Assembly: GCF_048820975.1 (NCBI RefSeq)
Contig: NZ_JBMEUF010000001.1
Location: 2,542,001-2,606,000 of the forward strand
Direction of reading: 5' to 3'
Length of the DNA stretch: 64,000 nt
Source of the DNA: Glaciecola sp048820975
Lineage (GTDB): Bacteria; Pseudomonadota; Gammaproteobacteria; Enterobacterales; Alteromonadaceae
The first letter of the stretch is position 1, and each line of letters opens with the position of its first letter. Below the pieces are notes generated by a model, which was given only the letters and a program-made list of their open reading frames with translations, made no database searches and was not told the origin of the DNA. A program made the translations under genes and the position numbers. Shown piece by piece: positions 25,657-35,114 of the stretch.

Positions 25657-27249
25657 ATGCAAAAGACTAAAAGATTGACTACCACGGCTACATTAGCCGC
25701 ACTATTTGTTGCCGGAGCTGTAAACGCATCAAGCCACCGAGAAGCGCCAAACATTACGCGTTTCCCTACTTTAGATTCAACTGATTTTTACGTTTTCAAT
25801 AGCTATGAAGATGGCCGTGAAGACTACGTTACGTTAATTGCAAATTACATCCCACTACAAGACGCTTACGGCGGGCCTAATTACTTTGCAATGGATCCAG
25901 CTGCCACTTACAGCATTCATATTGATAACGATGGTGACGCCGTAGAAGACATTACTTTTGCATTTAACTTTACCAAAAGCTTGCCTAATAACAACGAAGG
26001 AATAGCCTTAACAGTTGGCCCAGCTGACAACCAGCGCACTGTTGCCGTTCCCTTGATCAACATTGGTGGCGTAAGCGCTGGCAACACGCAAAATGCTAAC
26101 TTTAGTGAGAGCTATGAATTAACGATGATTTCAGGTGACATGCGCACCGGCAGTAAAGAAACCATAGCGAATACAGGCGCTGGCACCAACTCATTTGGAA
26201 AACCACTTGATTACGTGGGGAATAAAACTTTCACTGACATGCAAGGCTATATGGCTTATGCAAATACCTTTATTCATACCATTAGCATCCCAAATTGCGA
26301 TGCCGCTGGTAAAGTATTTGTAGGCCAGCGCAAAGACCCATTCGTAGTGAATTTGGGTAAAACCTTTGACTTAGTAAACTATGTGCCAGTAGAGGGCGAT
26401 AGCGCGCCGGGTGCTGGCGATGCAGGTGGTTTTCCTAACGGTATTACGCAAAGTGATAGCAACGATGATTTAGCTGATAAAAACGTGACCAGTATTGCCA
26501 TTGAAGTACCCAAAAGCTGTATTACAGGTTCAGGTAACGGCGTAGTAGGTGCGTGGACTAGCGCAAGTTTACCACAAGCGCGTATATTAAATCCCAATGC
26601 AACATTCTCTAAGCCCGATGTGAACGCAGGTGCACTAACGCAAGTGTCACGCCTAGGTTCGCCTTTGGTGAATGAACTGGTGATTGGTATTAGTGACAAA
26701 GATACCTTTTCGAGCTCACACCCAAGTAACGACGGCCAGTTTGCTGACTATGTAACGCACCCTTCTTTGCCTGAGCTACTTAATATCTTATTTAAAGATG
26801 CGGTGAATACTACTTTAGGCACTGATATTGAAACCCTAGCGCCAACTAATTTCCCGCGCACGGATTTAGTTGCTGCGTTTTTAACAGGTGTAGAGGGCGT
26901 TAACCAACTACAAACGGTAACACCATCAGAAATGCTGCGTTTAAATACCGGTATTGATGCAACTGTTGCGGCTGAGCAATCGTCTTTTGGTGTAGCTGGA
27001 AATGATTTAGCAGGTTTTCCAAATGGCCGCCGCCCTGGTGATGACGTAGTTGATATTGCCCTACGTGTGGTAATGGGTGCGCTTTGTCATGATATTCCCG
27101 TTGCCGGTGAACCAACCAACTTAGGTTTTTGTGCGCCAGAAGATGCAAGTGTTGGCAACGTGCCATTTACCGATGGTGCGCCTGTAAACGCTAGCATGAT
27201 GATGGAAAGCTTCCCATATTTAGCTAATCCTATTGCTGGCTCAGAATAG
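25657..27249 (+). CDS. DUF4331 family secreted protein
   Basis: About 530 aa. Signal peptide (MQKTKRLTTTATLAALFVAG, cleavage at NA-SS) followed at once by SSHREAPNITRFPTLDSTDFYVF, the hallmark of DUF4331. The domain runs the full length, with conserved segments such as FPNGRRPGDDVVDIALRVV near the C-terminus. The family has no known activity. AAAAGGA precedes the ATG at 25657; the frame is open 19 codons further upstream but overlaps the predicted promoter. First gene of a four-gene operon under an ECF-type promoter. Confidence 0.88.
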   Translation: MQKTKRLTTTATLAALFVAGAVNASSHREAPNITRFPTLDSTDFYVFNSYEDGREDYVTLIANYIPLQDAYGGPNYFAMDPAATYSIHIDNDGDAVEDITFAFNFTKSLPNNNEGIALTVGPADNQRTVAVPLINIGGVSAGNTQNANFSESYELTMISGDMRTGSKETIANTGAGTNSFGKPLDYVGNKTFTDMQGYMAYANTFIHTISIPNCDAAGKVFVGQRKDPFVVNLGKTFDLVNYVPVEGDSAPGAGDAGGFPNGITQSDSNDDLADKNVTSIAIEVPKSCITGSGNGVVGAWTSASLPQARILNPNATFSKPDVNAGALTQVSRLGSPLVNELVIGISDKDTFSSSHPSNDGQFADYVTHPSLPELLNILFKDAVNTTLGTDIETLAPTNFPRTDLVAAFLTGVEGVNQLQTVTPSEMLRLNTGIDATVAAEQSSFGVAGNDLAGFPNGRRPGDDVVDIALRVVMGALCHDIPVAGEPTNLGFCAPEDASVGNVPFTDGAPVNASMMMESFPYLANPIAGSE

Positions 27250-27260
27250 GGGGTAACACT

Positions 27261-27767
27261 ATGAAAACTATTCATTCTATGAAGAAAGTAGCATTGTTGG
27301 TGGTAATAAGCACAAGCTTAAGTGCCTGCTTTGATGACAACGACAAACCAAAGGTGAACCAAGCGCCAAATGCTGAATCAATTAGTGTAACGACTCAAAC
27401 TGAGGTAGCCATTGTTGATTCATTGGAAGCGAGTGATCCGGAAAATGACCCGCTAACGTTTGCACTTGCTGACTCAGCCATGTTTGGTGAGGTAAGCATT
27501 ACAAGCGCTGGGGTGTTTTCATACCAGCCTTTTAATGAAATTACTGGCAGCGATAGTTTTACGTATACGGTAAGTGATAACGCAGGCAACACGGCAAGCG
27601 GAACGGTAAGCATTGAGATAAACGCTTTGGAAGTATCCGCAAGGCAATTTGCCCGAAACGTTTTCGCAGCAGATGAAAGTGATGAACCCGCTAGAGTAAA
27701 CGGAAGAGTGTTTATTCAAGACAGTGTGGATCAAGCTGACTTTCAAGATTTGCTCGATAACAATTAG
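27261..27767 (+). CDS. Cadherin/Ig-like repeat lipoprotein
   Basis: 168 aa. Lipobox signal peptide (STSLSAC) then one tandem-paired cadherin-like (VCBS/Ig) repeat: QAPNAESISVTTQTEVAIVDS, then DPENDPLTFALADSA and SDSFTYTVSDNAGN. The acidic DPENDP and SDNAGN turns are calcium-binding in related folds. The C-terminal 40 residues are not in the repeat and are acidic. GGGG precedes the ATG, 11 nt after the DUF4331 stop, so co-translation is likely. Confidence 0.75.
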   Translation: MKTIHSMKKVALLVVISTSLSACFDDNDKPKVNQAPNAESISVTTQTEVAIVDSLEASDPENDPLTFALADSAMFGEVSITSAGVFSYQPFNEITGSDSFTYTVSDNAGNTASGTVSIEINALEVSARQFARNVFAADESDEPARVNGRVFIQDSVDQADFQDLLDNN

Positions 27768-27815
27768 TTGAGCTGGCCAAGGACGGCCCTTTTTTAATTA
27801 TTCTAGGTACTTTTT

Positions 27816-28904
27816 ATGCGCCTTATACTAACTGCAATATGCACTATTTTACTAAGTGCTAATAACGCTTATTCGCAAGAACCAGCTGAATTTGTGCCCG
27901 CTGATAATAACTTCGTGATTGCCTCTTTTGACCCAAAACAAGCACCCCAACACATAGACGAAATTCTCGAGCAACAAAGTGATGACACCTTAGGCCGCAT
28001 TGCTTTTTTATTAAATAATGCAAAATACGTTGGCAATAGCCAGTTTTACGATAAAGCAAATAGCTTACTAGATACTGTTGAAGCCACCGGTGCTAAGGCT
28101 GCGCAAGTAATGTATTACCAAGCCATTATTAAACAACATTTTCATGAATTTGATGACAGTTTAGCTATATTAGACAAGGTCATAGTAATTGACCCAAGTA
28201 ATAACAACGCACGCTTACTGAAAGCTAACTTACTTGCCATTAAAGGTGATTTTGCTAAAGCAAAACAAGCCTGTTCATCTTTAGTGGGCGCTGCTGAACC
28301 TATTGTAGTGGCAGCATGCAAGCTTAATACTGATGCGCAAGCCGGCTCAGATGAACAAATCGAAAAGGCACTCGCTGAGTTAACAAAATTCAATGAACGT
28401 TTTCCAAGCTCAAGCCCAGAAACAGCTAGCTACATAGCAGAAATTCAAGCCAGTATGGCCGTTTATATAAAGCAATATAGCCAAGCGAATGATATACTCA
28501 CGCCTTTCACGCACACCAAGCAAACCGTTAGTTTTTGGGTGCTTTACAGTGATGTGCACCTTGCCTTAGGTGAGCCGAATAAAGTGCTTTCAACGCTTTC
28601 TTCCATAGTAGACCTAAGTGAAACGAAAGATGATGCATTACTTTTACGCTTGGCTATGGCCGAAAAAATGCGCAATGTAAACCCAGCAAAATGGGACGAG
28701 CAAATTCGCCAAAGGGTTAAGTTAAGAATTCTTCGACAAGATGAAGAACACGCGTTTGATATTGCTTTATATTATATGCATATTGAAAAGCAAATGGATA
28801 AAGCCTACGAATGGGCTAAAATTAACTGGCAGCAAGCCAAGCTGCAAGAAGACAGCGCTTTATTAAGTAAAGCGAAACAACTCGCCATGGACGAATCACA
28901 ATGA
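27816..28904 (+). CDS. TPR-repeat secreted protein
   Basis: 362 aa with a Sec signal peptide (MRLILTAICTILLSANNAYS). The mature protein is nearly all helical with tetratricopeptide-like repeats, clearest at about 95-140 (AIIKQHFHEFDDSLAILDKV, then DPSNNNARLLKANLLAIKGD) and again at 205-265. It is probably a periplasmic scaffold. Its stop overlaps the HupE-like start (ATGA), so the two products are made together. Confidence 0.8.
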   Translation: MRLILTAICTILLSANNAYSQEPAEFVPADNNFVIASFDPKQAPQHIDEILEQQSDDTLGRIAFLLNNAKYVGNSQFYDKANSLLDTVEATGAKAAQVMYYQAIIKQHFHEFDDSLAILDKVIVIDPSNNNARLLKANLLAIKGDFAKAKQACSSLVGAAEPIVVAACKLNTDAQAGSDEQIEKALAELTKFNERFPSSSPETASYIAEIQASMAVYIKQYSQANDILTPFTHTKQTVSFWVLYSDVHLALGEPNKVLSTLSSIVDLSETKDDALLLRLAMAEKMRNVNPAKWDEQIRQRVKLRILRQDEEHAFDIALYYMHIEKQMDKAYEWAKINWQQAKLQEDSALLSKAKQLAMDESQ

Positions 28905-30028
28905 AATACCTTACTCTTTTAAGTTTACTTTTTATTAGTTTTCAATGCATTCAGCAAGCCAGTGCGCACGAGTTGAGTACCAGCTACGTTAATGCAAACA
29001 TTGAAGGCGATGGCCGTATTAACGGTAAACTCAAAATAGACGTAATAGAGTTAAAAGAAGTACTTAATTTAGACAGCGACAATAACGGCCAGTTAACTTG
29101 GGGCGAAATCACTGAGCAAAAGGCTCGTATAAAAAATTACGTTGAAAACAATTTTAGTTTTTCACAAAACGCACTGCAATGTCCTTTGCAAATAAGCCAA
29201 GATGCGTTCTCATTACAACAGTTATCTGATAGCTATTTATTGCACATACCTTTTAGTGCCGAGTGTTCTAATGAATCTCAGGCAGGGGCATTGGCTATAA
29301 AATACAGCTTACTATTTGAAATTTCGGATAAGCACAAAGCGATAGTCTCAATTTTAGATACGCAAAATACTCATGAATACTTAGTGGTGTTTGATAAAAG
29401 CACGCAAGAACACAGTATTTCAAGCTATTCATCAAACACGCTTACTACTTTTCTTACCTTTGTGTATCAAGGCATATTCCATATTCTTATTGGAATAGAC
29501 CACATTTTGTTTTTGCTCACACTGTTATTAACCATTAGTTTGTACTATACCCATAAACGCTGGCAAGCTATTGATAGTAAGGCAGATATTGTGAAGCGAA
29601 CCATTTGGGTGGTGAGTGCATTTACAATAGCGCACTCTATTACGCTGAGTGGAACCGCATTAGGATGGTTACCGGTATTTGGCAGCTGGGTAGAAGTTGT
29701 GATTGCCGCCTCAATCTTATTCAACGTGGTAAATAACCTGTTTCCAATGGTTAGGCGTTTAGGCTTAATTACCTTTATTTTTGGTTTGATTCACGGCATG
29801 GGATTTGCCGGCGCACTTGCAGAGTTAGGCTTTCCCGAACAGCAGCAAGTGGTATCAGTGCTAGCATTTAATATAGGTGTAGAACTCGGCCAACTGGCCA
29901 TTATAGCAATTTGCTTACCTTTACTTCTTTGGTTAAGAAAAAAAGCTTTTTACGCCAAAATATTGATGCCAAGCATATCGCTGATCATAGGGCTTGTTGC
30001 CTTATTCTGGGTATTTGAACGCATTTAG
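28901..30028 (+). CDS. HupE/UreJ-like membrane protein with EF-hand-like loop
   Basis: 375 aa. After a signal peptide (cleaved near ASA-HE) a soluble N-terminal part of about 180 residues contains DSDNNGQLTWGE near residue 55, matching a canonical EF-hand calcium loop. The C-terminal part is the HupE/UreJ_2 membrane domain: ILIGIDHILFLLTLLL, AFTIAHSITLS, FNVVNNLFP, FGLIHGMGFAGALAELGFP and FNIGVELGQLA. HupE/UreJ relatives are linked to nickel or other metal transport; the metal here is unknown. Last gene of the ECF-controlled operon, followed by a terminator. Confidence 0.88.
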   Translation: MKYLTLLSLLFISFQCIQQASAHELSTSYVNANIEGDGRINGKLKIDVIELKEVLNLDSDNNGQLTWGEITEQKARIKNYVENNFSFSQNALQCPLQISQDAFSLQQLSDSYLLHIPFSAECSNESQAGALAIKYSLLFEISDKHKAIVSILDTQNTHEYLVVFDKSTQEHSISSYSSNTLTTFLTFVYQGIFHILIGIDHILFLLTLLLTISLYYTHKRWQAIDSKADIVKRTIWVVSAFTIAHSITLSGTALGWLPVFGSWVEVVIAASILFNVVNNLFPMVRRLGLITFIFGLIHGMGFAGALAELGFPEQQQVVSVLAFNIGVELGQLAIIAICLPLLLWLRKKAFYAKILMPSISLIIGLVALFWVFERI

Positions 30029-30055
30029 CAAAGTAGTAATTGCACAAGCCCCTGC

Positions 30056-30089
30056 AAAGCCGATACATATATGTGTGTCGGCTTTTTTT
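30056..30089 (+). terminator. Terminator of the DUF4331-HupE operon
   Basis: AAAGCCGA / TCGGCTTT stem with an inner TACATATATGTG partial stem, followed by T5, 28 nt after the HupE-like stop. Confidence 0.8.
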
Positions 30090-30390
30090 ATACTTAATAA
30101 TAGCTTATTGATATTAGCCAACACTTTACGCGTTATTCTTGCCGTGTAAAACTCCTTAAAATTGTACACAAATGCACCATAAACAGCGCGATCTGCAAAC
30201 AAATATTTACAAGGCTCACAAGCTAAATCAATTAAGCGAAAGCATATGCAAAAAGTAAATACCACAAAAATAAAGGCTACAACCTTTCTTAAACAATTAA
30301 GAAAATACTTGTAAGAATGTTTTCGTTAATATAGGATTAACAAAATGGCAACATAAGACCTGTTTAATTCACACACAAGGGTTAAAAAAA
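30090..30390. promoter_or_regulatory. Leader region of the TonB receptor gene with an operator-like palindrome
   Basis: About 300 nt without a gene. At 30285-30304 TTTCTTAA-ACAA-TTAAGAAA is a perfect 8-bp inverted repeat, a likely operator for a regulator of the receptor. The region between palindrome and ATG is A/T-rich. No riboswitch or small ORF was recognised. Confidence 0.45.
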
Positions 30391-33306
30391 ATGGACACAA
30401 AACATTTATTTAAACAAGCTGCTTTGTCTATAGCAGTTGCGTCAGCATTCACTACCAATTTAGCTTTAGCGCAAGAAACTAACACCCAAGGCGCTGAAGC
30501 CGATGTAGAAATTATATCTGTAAGCGGTATTCGCGGCTCATTAATTAGAGCACAAGCAGTTAAGCAAGATAGCAGCAGCATTGTTGAGGCAATTTCTGCT
30601 GAAGACATTGGTAAATTACCTGATTCTTCTATTGCTGAATCTTTGTCACGTTTGCCGGGCCTAGCGGGTGAGCGAGTTGGCGGGCGCACTTCTGGTATAT
30701 CGGTACGTGGTTTTAAAGAAGACTTTACCGGTACTTCATTAAACGGCCGCGAGCTTATTGGTATTGGTGACAACCGTGGTGTTGAATACGATTTATACCC
30801 TTCTGAAATAATGACCGGCGCAACTATTTACAAAACATCTGACGCGAGCCTTATGGTACAGGGCATTGGCGGTACAGTAGATTTGCAAACAGTACGCCCT
30901 TTATCAGCATCTGAAACACTTACCGTTAACGGTACATACGAAATAAGTGGTTCAGATTCAGATAACCCAGAATTTGATAACAAAGGTAAGCGTTTATCTT
31001 TGTCTTTTGTTGAAAAATTTGCTGACGACACCATTGGCTTGGCGGTCGCTTTGGCCTCAACTGAGTCTCCAAATAATCAGCGCAAATATGGCGTTTGGGG
31101 ATACGGAACTCGTGATGGCGATGCGGATGAAATATTGCTTCCAGGCGGTATAGATACCGCGGCAGTAAGCACAAAGCTTGAGCGTGACACTATTTCAACT
31201 GTTTTACAATTCCGTCCAAATGACGATATTGACATTGTAGTTGATTACCTTGATATCGACTATTCTGATTCAGGTGTATTGCGTGGTTTCATTGAACCGT
31301 TCAGTGCAACGAATGTTGTGGGTTCTGGTGCTAATTCAACGGGTACACAAGTGGGTTCAAACCCCGTACTTCGTACTGACCCATTACAGAAAGACGGTGA
31401 CTTACAAGTATTTGGTTTAAACATTGAATACGCCTTAAATGATGATTGGACCCTTGAACTTGATGCTGCTCGCAGCGAATCAAGTAAACGCGACTTGCGC
31501 GGCGAATCATATGCAGGTTTAGCTCGTGCTAATACTTTGTCGAGTGATGATTTTGGTTCACGTGAATTTGTAATGAGCCCTGATGGCATTTTCTTTACAA
31601 GCTCAAGTGGTTTAGAAGCGTTTTCTGATCCAACTGCATTACAACTTACTGGCCCGCAAGAGTGGGGTGGTGGTTTAGCTAATTTGGCTGATGACTTCAC
31701 CAGTGATGTTTTAGATGTAAACGGCAACGAATTTAATTACTTGTCGGCGCAAGACGGCTTCTTAAACTTTGCGGACTTTAGTGAAGAGCTAACAACCGTT
31801 CGTTTAGAAGCTCGTGGCTTTGTTGATTTCAGTATTTTTGAAGCCGTAACATTTGGTGTAAATTACTCTGACCGCTTTAAAGATAAAGACAACAAAGGCT
31901 TCTTTGCTACCGCCACTTCTTTCCCTTTCTCTACGGCTATTCCTAGTGAATACGTATACGGCTTAGCTGATTTAACTTGGGCTGGCTTAGGGCAAGTAGT
32001 AGCTTATGACGGTTTTGCACCATATGAAGATGGCACCTACGAGCAAAGAGACGCAGGCCTACTAGAGCCTGACCGTTTAGGTGATACTTACGAAGTGAAC
32101 GAAGAAGTGTTAACGCTTTATGTTAAAGGTGACTTTGTAACTGAAGTAGCAGGCCTAGCAGTAAGCGGTAACGTTGGTTTGCAGTATGTACAATCAGATC
32201 AATCTTCTAGCGGCTTCTTCGGTATTGTGGGTGAAAACTTCGCAGTATGTGATGCTGATGGTAACGGTGAAATTGATGCCTCTTGCTACATTTCAGATGG
32301 CGATGATTACAGCCACGTTTTACCTAGCCTAAACCTAAGTGTTGAGCTCAACGAGAATCAGTTTGTACGCTTTGCGGCAACAAAAACTATTTCTCGCGCA
32401 CGAATTGACCAAATGCAAGCATCTCGTTTTGTTAAATTTGACCAAAACTTAGATTTAATAGTTACCACTGATTCATACGTTGAAGAAAATGGCGGCGGCC
32501 CATGGTCGAAAGTATCAGGTAACCCAACTTTGCGTCCACTTGAAGCAAATAACTTTGATTTGTCATTTGAGCATTATTTTGAAGACGAAGGTTATGTATC
32601 AGCGGCTGTTTTCTATAAAGATTTAGTAAACTGGACGCGTGATGATCGCCAGCTAATTGATTTCACAAACGATGCAACTGACGATGGCGCTAACTATTTC
32701 ATCCCAGGTTTTCATGACCGCGTAGTCGCCGCTGACGGCGTTTACGGCCCAGAAGATACAGCTGTTACCGCTGGCACGCTTGTTACGCCACCTAGCCTAG
32801 GCTCGTATTCTTCATTTAAAGATGGCTTAACGGGTTCAGTTACCGGTTTAGAGCTAACAGCAAACATTCCATTTGGTATGTTCGCTGATGAACTTGATGG
32901 ATTTGGTATTGCTGCATCAGCTACCTTGCTAGATGCAGAGTTAGATGATGGCACGTCGATTCCTGGCCAATCTGATGAAGTGTACTCATTAACCGCTTAC
33001 TACGAAATGGAAGGTTTTGAAGTTCGTGTTGCTGCAACTGATCGAAGCGAATACAGCACTTATGAGCGTGGTGGTTCAAATAAAATTGCAACCGCTACTC
33101 GTAACGCCGTTACCTTGGTTGATGCACAAATAAGCTACGACTTTAAATACTCTGACATGGAAGCGCTACAAGGTTTACGCATTTCATTACAAGGTACCAA
33201 CCTAACAGACGTTGATGAAGAAACAGTAGATGGCAACGGTATTGTTACCACGCGCCGTCAGTTTGGCCCATCATACAGCGTTAACTTTAACTACGCGTTT
33301 TACTAA
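30391..33306 (+). CDS. TonB-dependent receptor (large, carbohydrate-type)
   Basis: 971 aa with a signal peptide (cleavage LALA-QE). A plug domain begins with VEIISVSGIRGSLIRAQAVK, the TonB-box region, and continues with PDSSIAESLSRLPGLAG and SGISVRGFKEDFTGTSLNGREL. A 22-strand barrel ends with FGPSYSVNFNYAFY, an aromatic terminus typical of outer-membrane proteins. This subgroup in Alteromonadales is commonly linked to oligosaccharide uptake. The tryptophan-halogenase-like gene 165 nt downstream and the sugar genes beyond 39 kb support this. A terminator follows. Confidence 0.92.
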   Translation: MDTKHLFKQAALSIAVASAFTTNLALAQETNTQGAEADVEIISVSGIRGSLIRAQAVKQDSSSIVEAISAEDIGKLPDSSIAESLSRLPGLAGERVGGRTSGISVRGFKEDFTGTSLNGRELIGIGDNRGVEYDLYPSEIMTGATIYKTSDASLMVQGIGGTVDLQTVRPLSASETLTVNGTYEISGSDSDNPEFDNKGKRLSLSFVEKFADDTIGLAVALASTESPNNQRKYGVWGYGTRDGDADEILLPGGIDTAAVSTKLERDTISTVLQFRPNDDIDIVVDYLDIDYSDSGVLRGFIEPFSATNVVGSGANSTGTQVGSNPVLRTDPLQKDGDLQVFGLNIEYALNDDWTLELDAARSESSKRDLRGESYAGLARANTLSSDDFGSREFVMSPDGIFFTSSSGLEAFSDPTALQLTGPQEWGGGLANLADDFTSDVLDVNGNEFNYLSAQDGFLNFADFSEELTTVRLEARGFVDFSIFEAVTFGVNYSDRFKDKDNKGFFATATSFPFSTAIPSEYVYGLADLTWAGLGQVVAYDGFAPYEDGTYEQRDAGLLEPDRLGDTYEVNEEVLTLYVKGDFVTEVAGLAVSGNVGLQYVQSDQSSSGFFGIVGENFAVCDADGNGEIDASCYISDGDDYSHVLPSLNLSVELNENQFVRFAATKTISRARIDQMQASRFVKFDQNLDLIVTTDSYVEENGGGPWSKVSGNPTLRPLEANNFDLSFEHYFEDEGYVSAAVFYKDLVNWTRDDRQLIDFTNDATDDGANYFIPGFHDRVVAADGVYGPEDTAVTAGTLVTPPSLGSYSSFKDGLTGSVTGLELTANIPFGMFADELDGFGIAASATLLDAELDDGTSIPGQSDEVYSLTAYYEMEGFEVRVAATDRSEYSTYERGGSNKIATATRNAVTLVDAQISYDFKYSDMEALQGLRISLQGTNLTDVDEETVDGNGIVTTRRQFGPSYSVNFNYAFY

Positions 33307-33347
33307 GGGCTAAAGTAAAGATGCTTTAGCATCAAAGGCTCCCTATT

Positions 33348-33393
33348 AAAGCCCCAATATAATTTGTTAGCGCAAATTAATTGGGGCTTTTTC
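33348..33393 (+). terminator. Terminator of the TonB receptor gene
   Basis: AAAGCCCCAAT / ATTGGGGCTTT, an 11-bp perfect stem with a 21-nt loop, followed by TTT. Confidence 0.85.
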
Positions 33394-33471
33394 CATGCTA
33401 AAACACGTATAAATGATATATTCGATAGTTATTAGTGCACCACAACAAATAGCGTTGATTAGAGGTAAGTT

Positions 33472-34962
33472 ATGCAGCAAGCCATTCGAAAAGTAGTGAT
33501 AGCCGGCGGCGGAACAGCCGGTTGGATGACCGCAGCTTTACTTAGTAAAGTGCTGGGTAAGCAACTTTCAATTACATTGGTGGAGTCTGATGACATTGGC
33601 ATAGTAGGAGTGGGGGAAGCCACCATTCCGCCTATTCAAACCTTTAATAAATACTTAGGAATAGATGAAAAAGAATTCTTAAGAGAAACGAACGGCACCC
33701 TTAAACTTGCCATTAAATTTGAGAACTGGAAAAAGCAAGGTGAAAGCTACTTCCATACCTTTGGTGCGCCTGGTGCCAACATGGGTTTTTGTAGCTTTCA
33801 GCACTATTGGTTACGCGCTAAACAAGAAGGTTTAACGCAATCTTTATGGGATTTTGATCTAAACTATTTGGCTTGCCAAGCAGGTAAATTTGGTAAAATT
33901 AATAGCCAGCAAAACCCCCTGCATGAAATGCAATACGCGTATCATTTTGATTCAGCCTTGTATGGCCAATACCTTCGCAAAAAAAGTGAAGCTATGGGCG
34001 TAGTGCGCTGTGAAGGCAAAATTAAACGCGTGGATGTAAGCTCTGAAAATGGCTGTGTGAAGGGCCTAGAGCTAGAAAGCGGTAAGCAAATAGAAGGGGA
34101 CTTATTTATAGATTGCACCGGGTTTAGAGGCTTGTTGATTAAACAAGCGCTTGACGTGCAATACGAAGATTGGTCACATTTATTGCCCGCGAATTCGGCA
34201 ATAGCAGTGCCCACTAAACGCTTTGAAAAAACCTTGCCTTATACCCGAAGTATTGCTCACAACGCGGGCTGGCAATGGCGTATTCCACTGACCCACAGAA
34301 ACGGCAACGGTATTGTGTATTGTAGTGACTACATGGATGATGCAAAGGCCGAAGAAACGCTTATGTCGAACCTTGATTCAGAACCATTAGATGAGCCCCG
34401 CAAAATTAATTTTCGCACGGGCAGAACTAGCCAACAATGGCATAAAAACGTGGTTGCTATTGGGCTATCAAGCGGATTTTTAGAGCCTTTAGAATCAACC
34501 AGTATTCATTTAATTCAATCGGGTATTGTTCGCCTACTTAAACTGTTCCCCAACCAAGGTACTAGCCAAGCCAATATTAACACTTACAATAGTGAATCTA
34601 AGCAAGAATTTGAGACCGTTCGTGACTTTATAGTTCTACACTATTATTTGACTGAACGGGATGATTCTGACTTTTGGAATGACATGCGCAACTTAAAAGT
34701 GCCTCATAGATTAGAAAGTAAAATTCAAATATTTAAAGATGCTGGCGCAATTTTTAATGACAACAATGATATTTTTAAAGATGCTTCATGGTTGCAAGTT
34801 ATGTTGGGGCAAGGTGCAGTGCCTAAAGATTTTCACCCTGCCGCCTTGGTGCCATCAAAACAAGAATTACTGAACACTATGCAACAGCTTTTACAGCTAA
34901 AACAGCAACCTTTGCAAGCACTACCTAGCCATGATGCGTTTTTAGAAAAGTATCTTGCTTGA
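33472..34962 (+). CDS. Tryptophan-halogenase-like flavoprotein (first copy)
   Basis: 496 aa, normal length for the PrnA family. Residues 11-18 are GGGTAGWM (FAD Rossmann), then VGVGEATIPPIQTFNKYLG, a conserved Lys in GTLKLAIKFENW, and the WxWxIP halogenase motif (GWQWRIP near residue 267). Family members use FADH2 and halide to chlorinate or brominate an aromatic ring. Homologues next to TonB receptors in marine bacteria may instead act in sugar-locus physiology; the substrate is unknown. AGAGG precedes the ATG. A second copy lies at 40398-41873. Confidence 0.9.
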   Translation: MQQAIRKVVIAGGGTAGWMTAALLSKVLGKQLSITLVESDDIGIVGVGEATIPPIQTFNKYLGIDEKEFLRETNGTLKLAIKFENWKKQGESYFHTFGAPGANMGFCSFQHYWLRAKQEGLTQSLWDFDLNYLACQAGKFGKINSQQNPLHEMQYAYHFDSALYGQYLRKKSEAMGVVRCEGKIKRVDVSSENGCVKGLELESGKQIEGDLFIDCTGFRGLLIKQALDVQYEDWSHLLPANSAIAVPTKRFEKTLPYTRSIAHNAGWQWRIPLTHRNGNGIVYCSDYMDDAKAEETLMSNLDSEPLDEPRKINFRTGRTSQQWHKNVVAIGLSSGFLEPLESTSIHLIQSGIVRLLKLFPNQGTSQANINTYNSESKQEFETVRDFIVLHYYLTERDDSDFWNDMRNLKVPHRLESKIQIFKDAGAIFNDNNDIFKDASWLQVMLGQGAVPKDFHPAALVPSKQELLNTMQQLLQLKQQPLQALPSHDAFLEKYLA

Positions 34963-35114
34963 AAATAAAAGCACAAGGTAGTTAACGCTTTTACTGCACA
35001 GCCATAATCAAACAGAAAAAATCGAGTAAAATTACAATCAAAGTGTTGACTCTCACCTAAGGTAATACTTCAGGATAATCACGTTAGCAATTAATTGCAT
35101 TGGTAATCAGCGAA

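Noticed and set aside
35046..35079. MerR-type promoter with TTGACT and GATAAT around ACCTAAGGT before the TipA-like gene
   Set aside because: The spacing would be 22 nt, longer than the 19-20 nt usual for MerR promoters; not strong enough to annotate.
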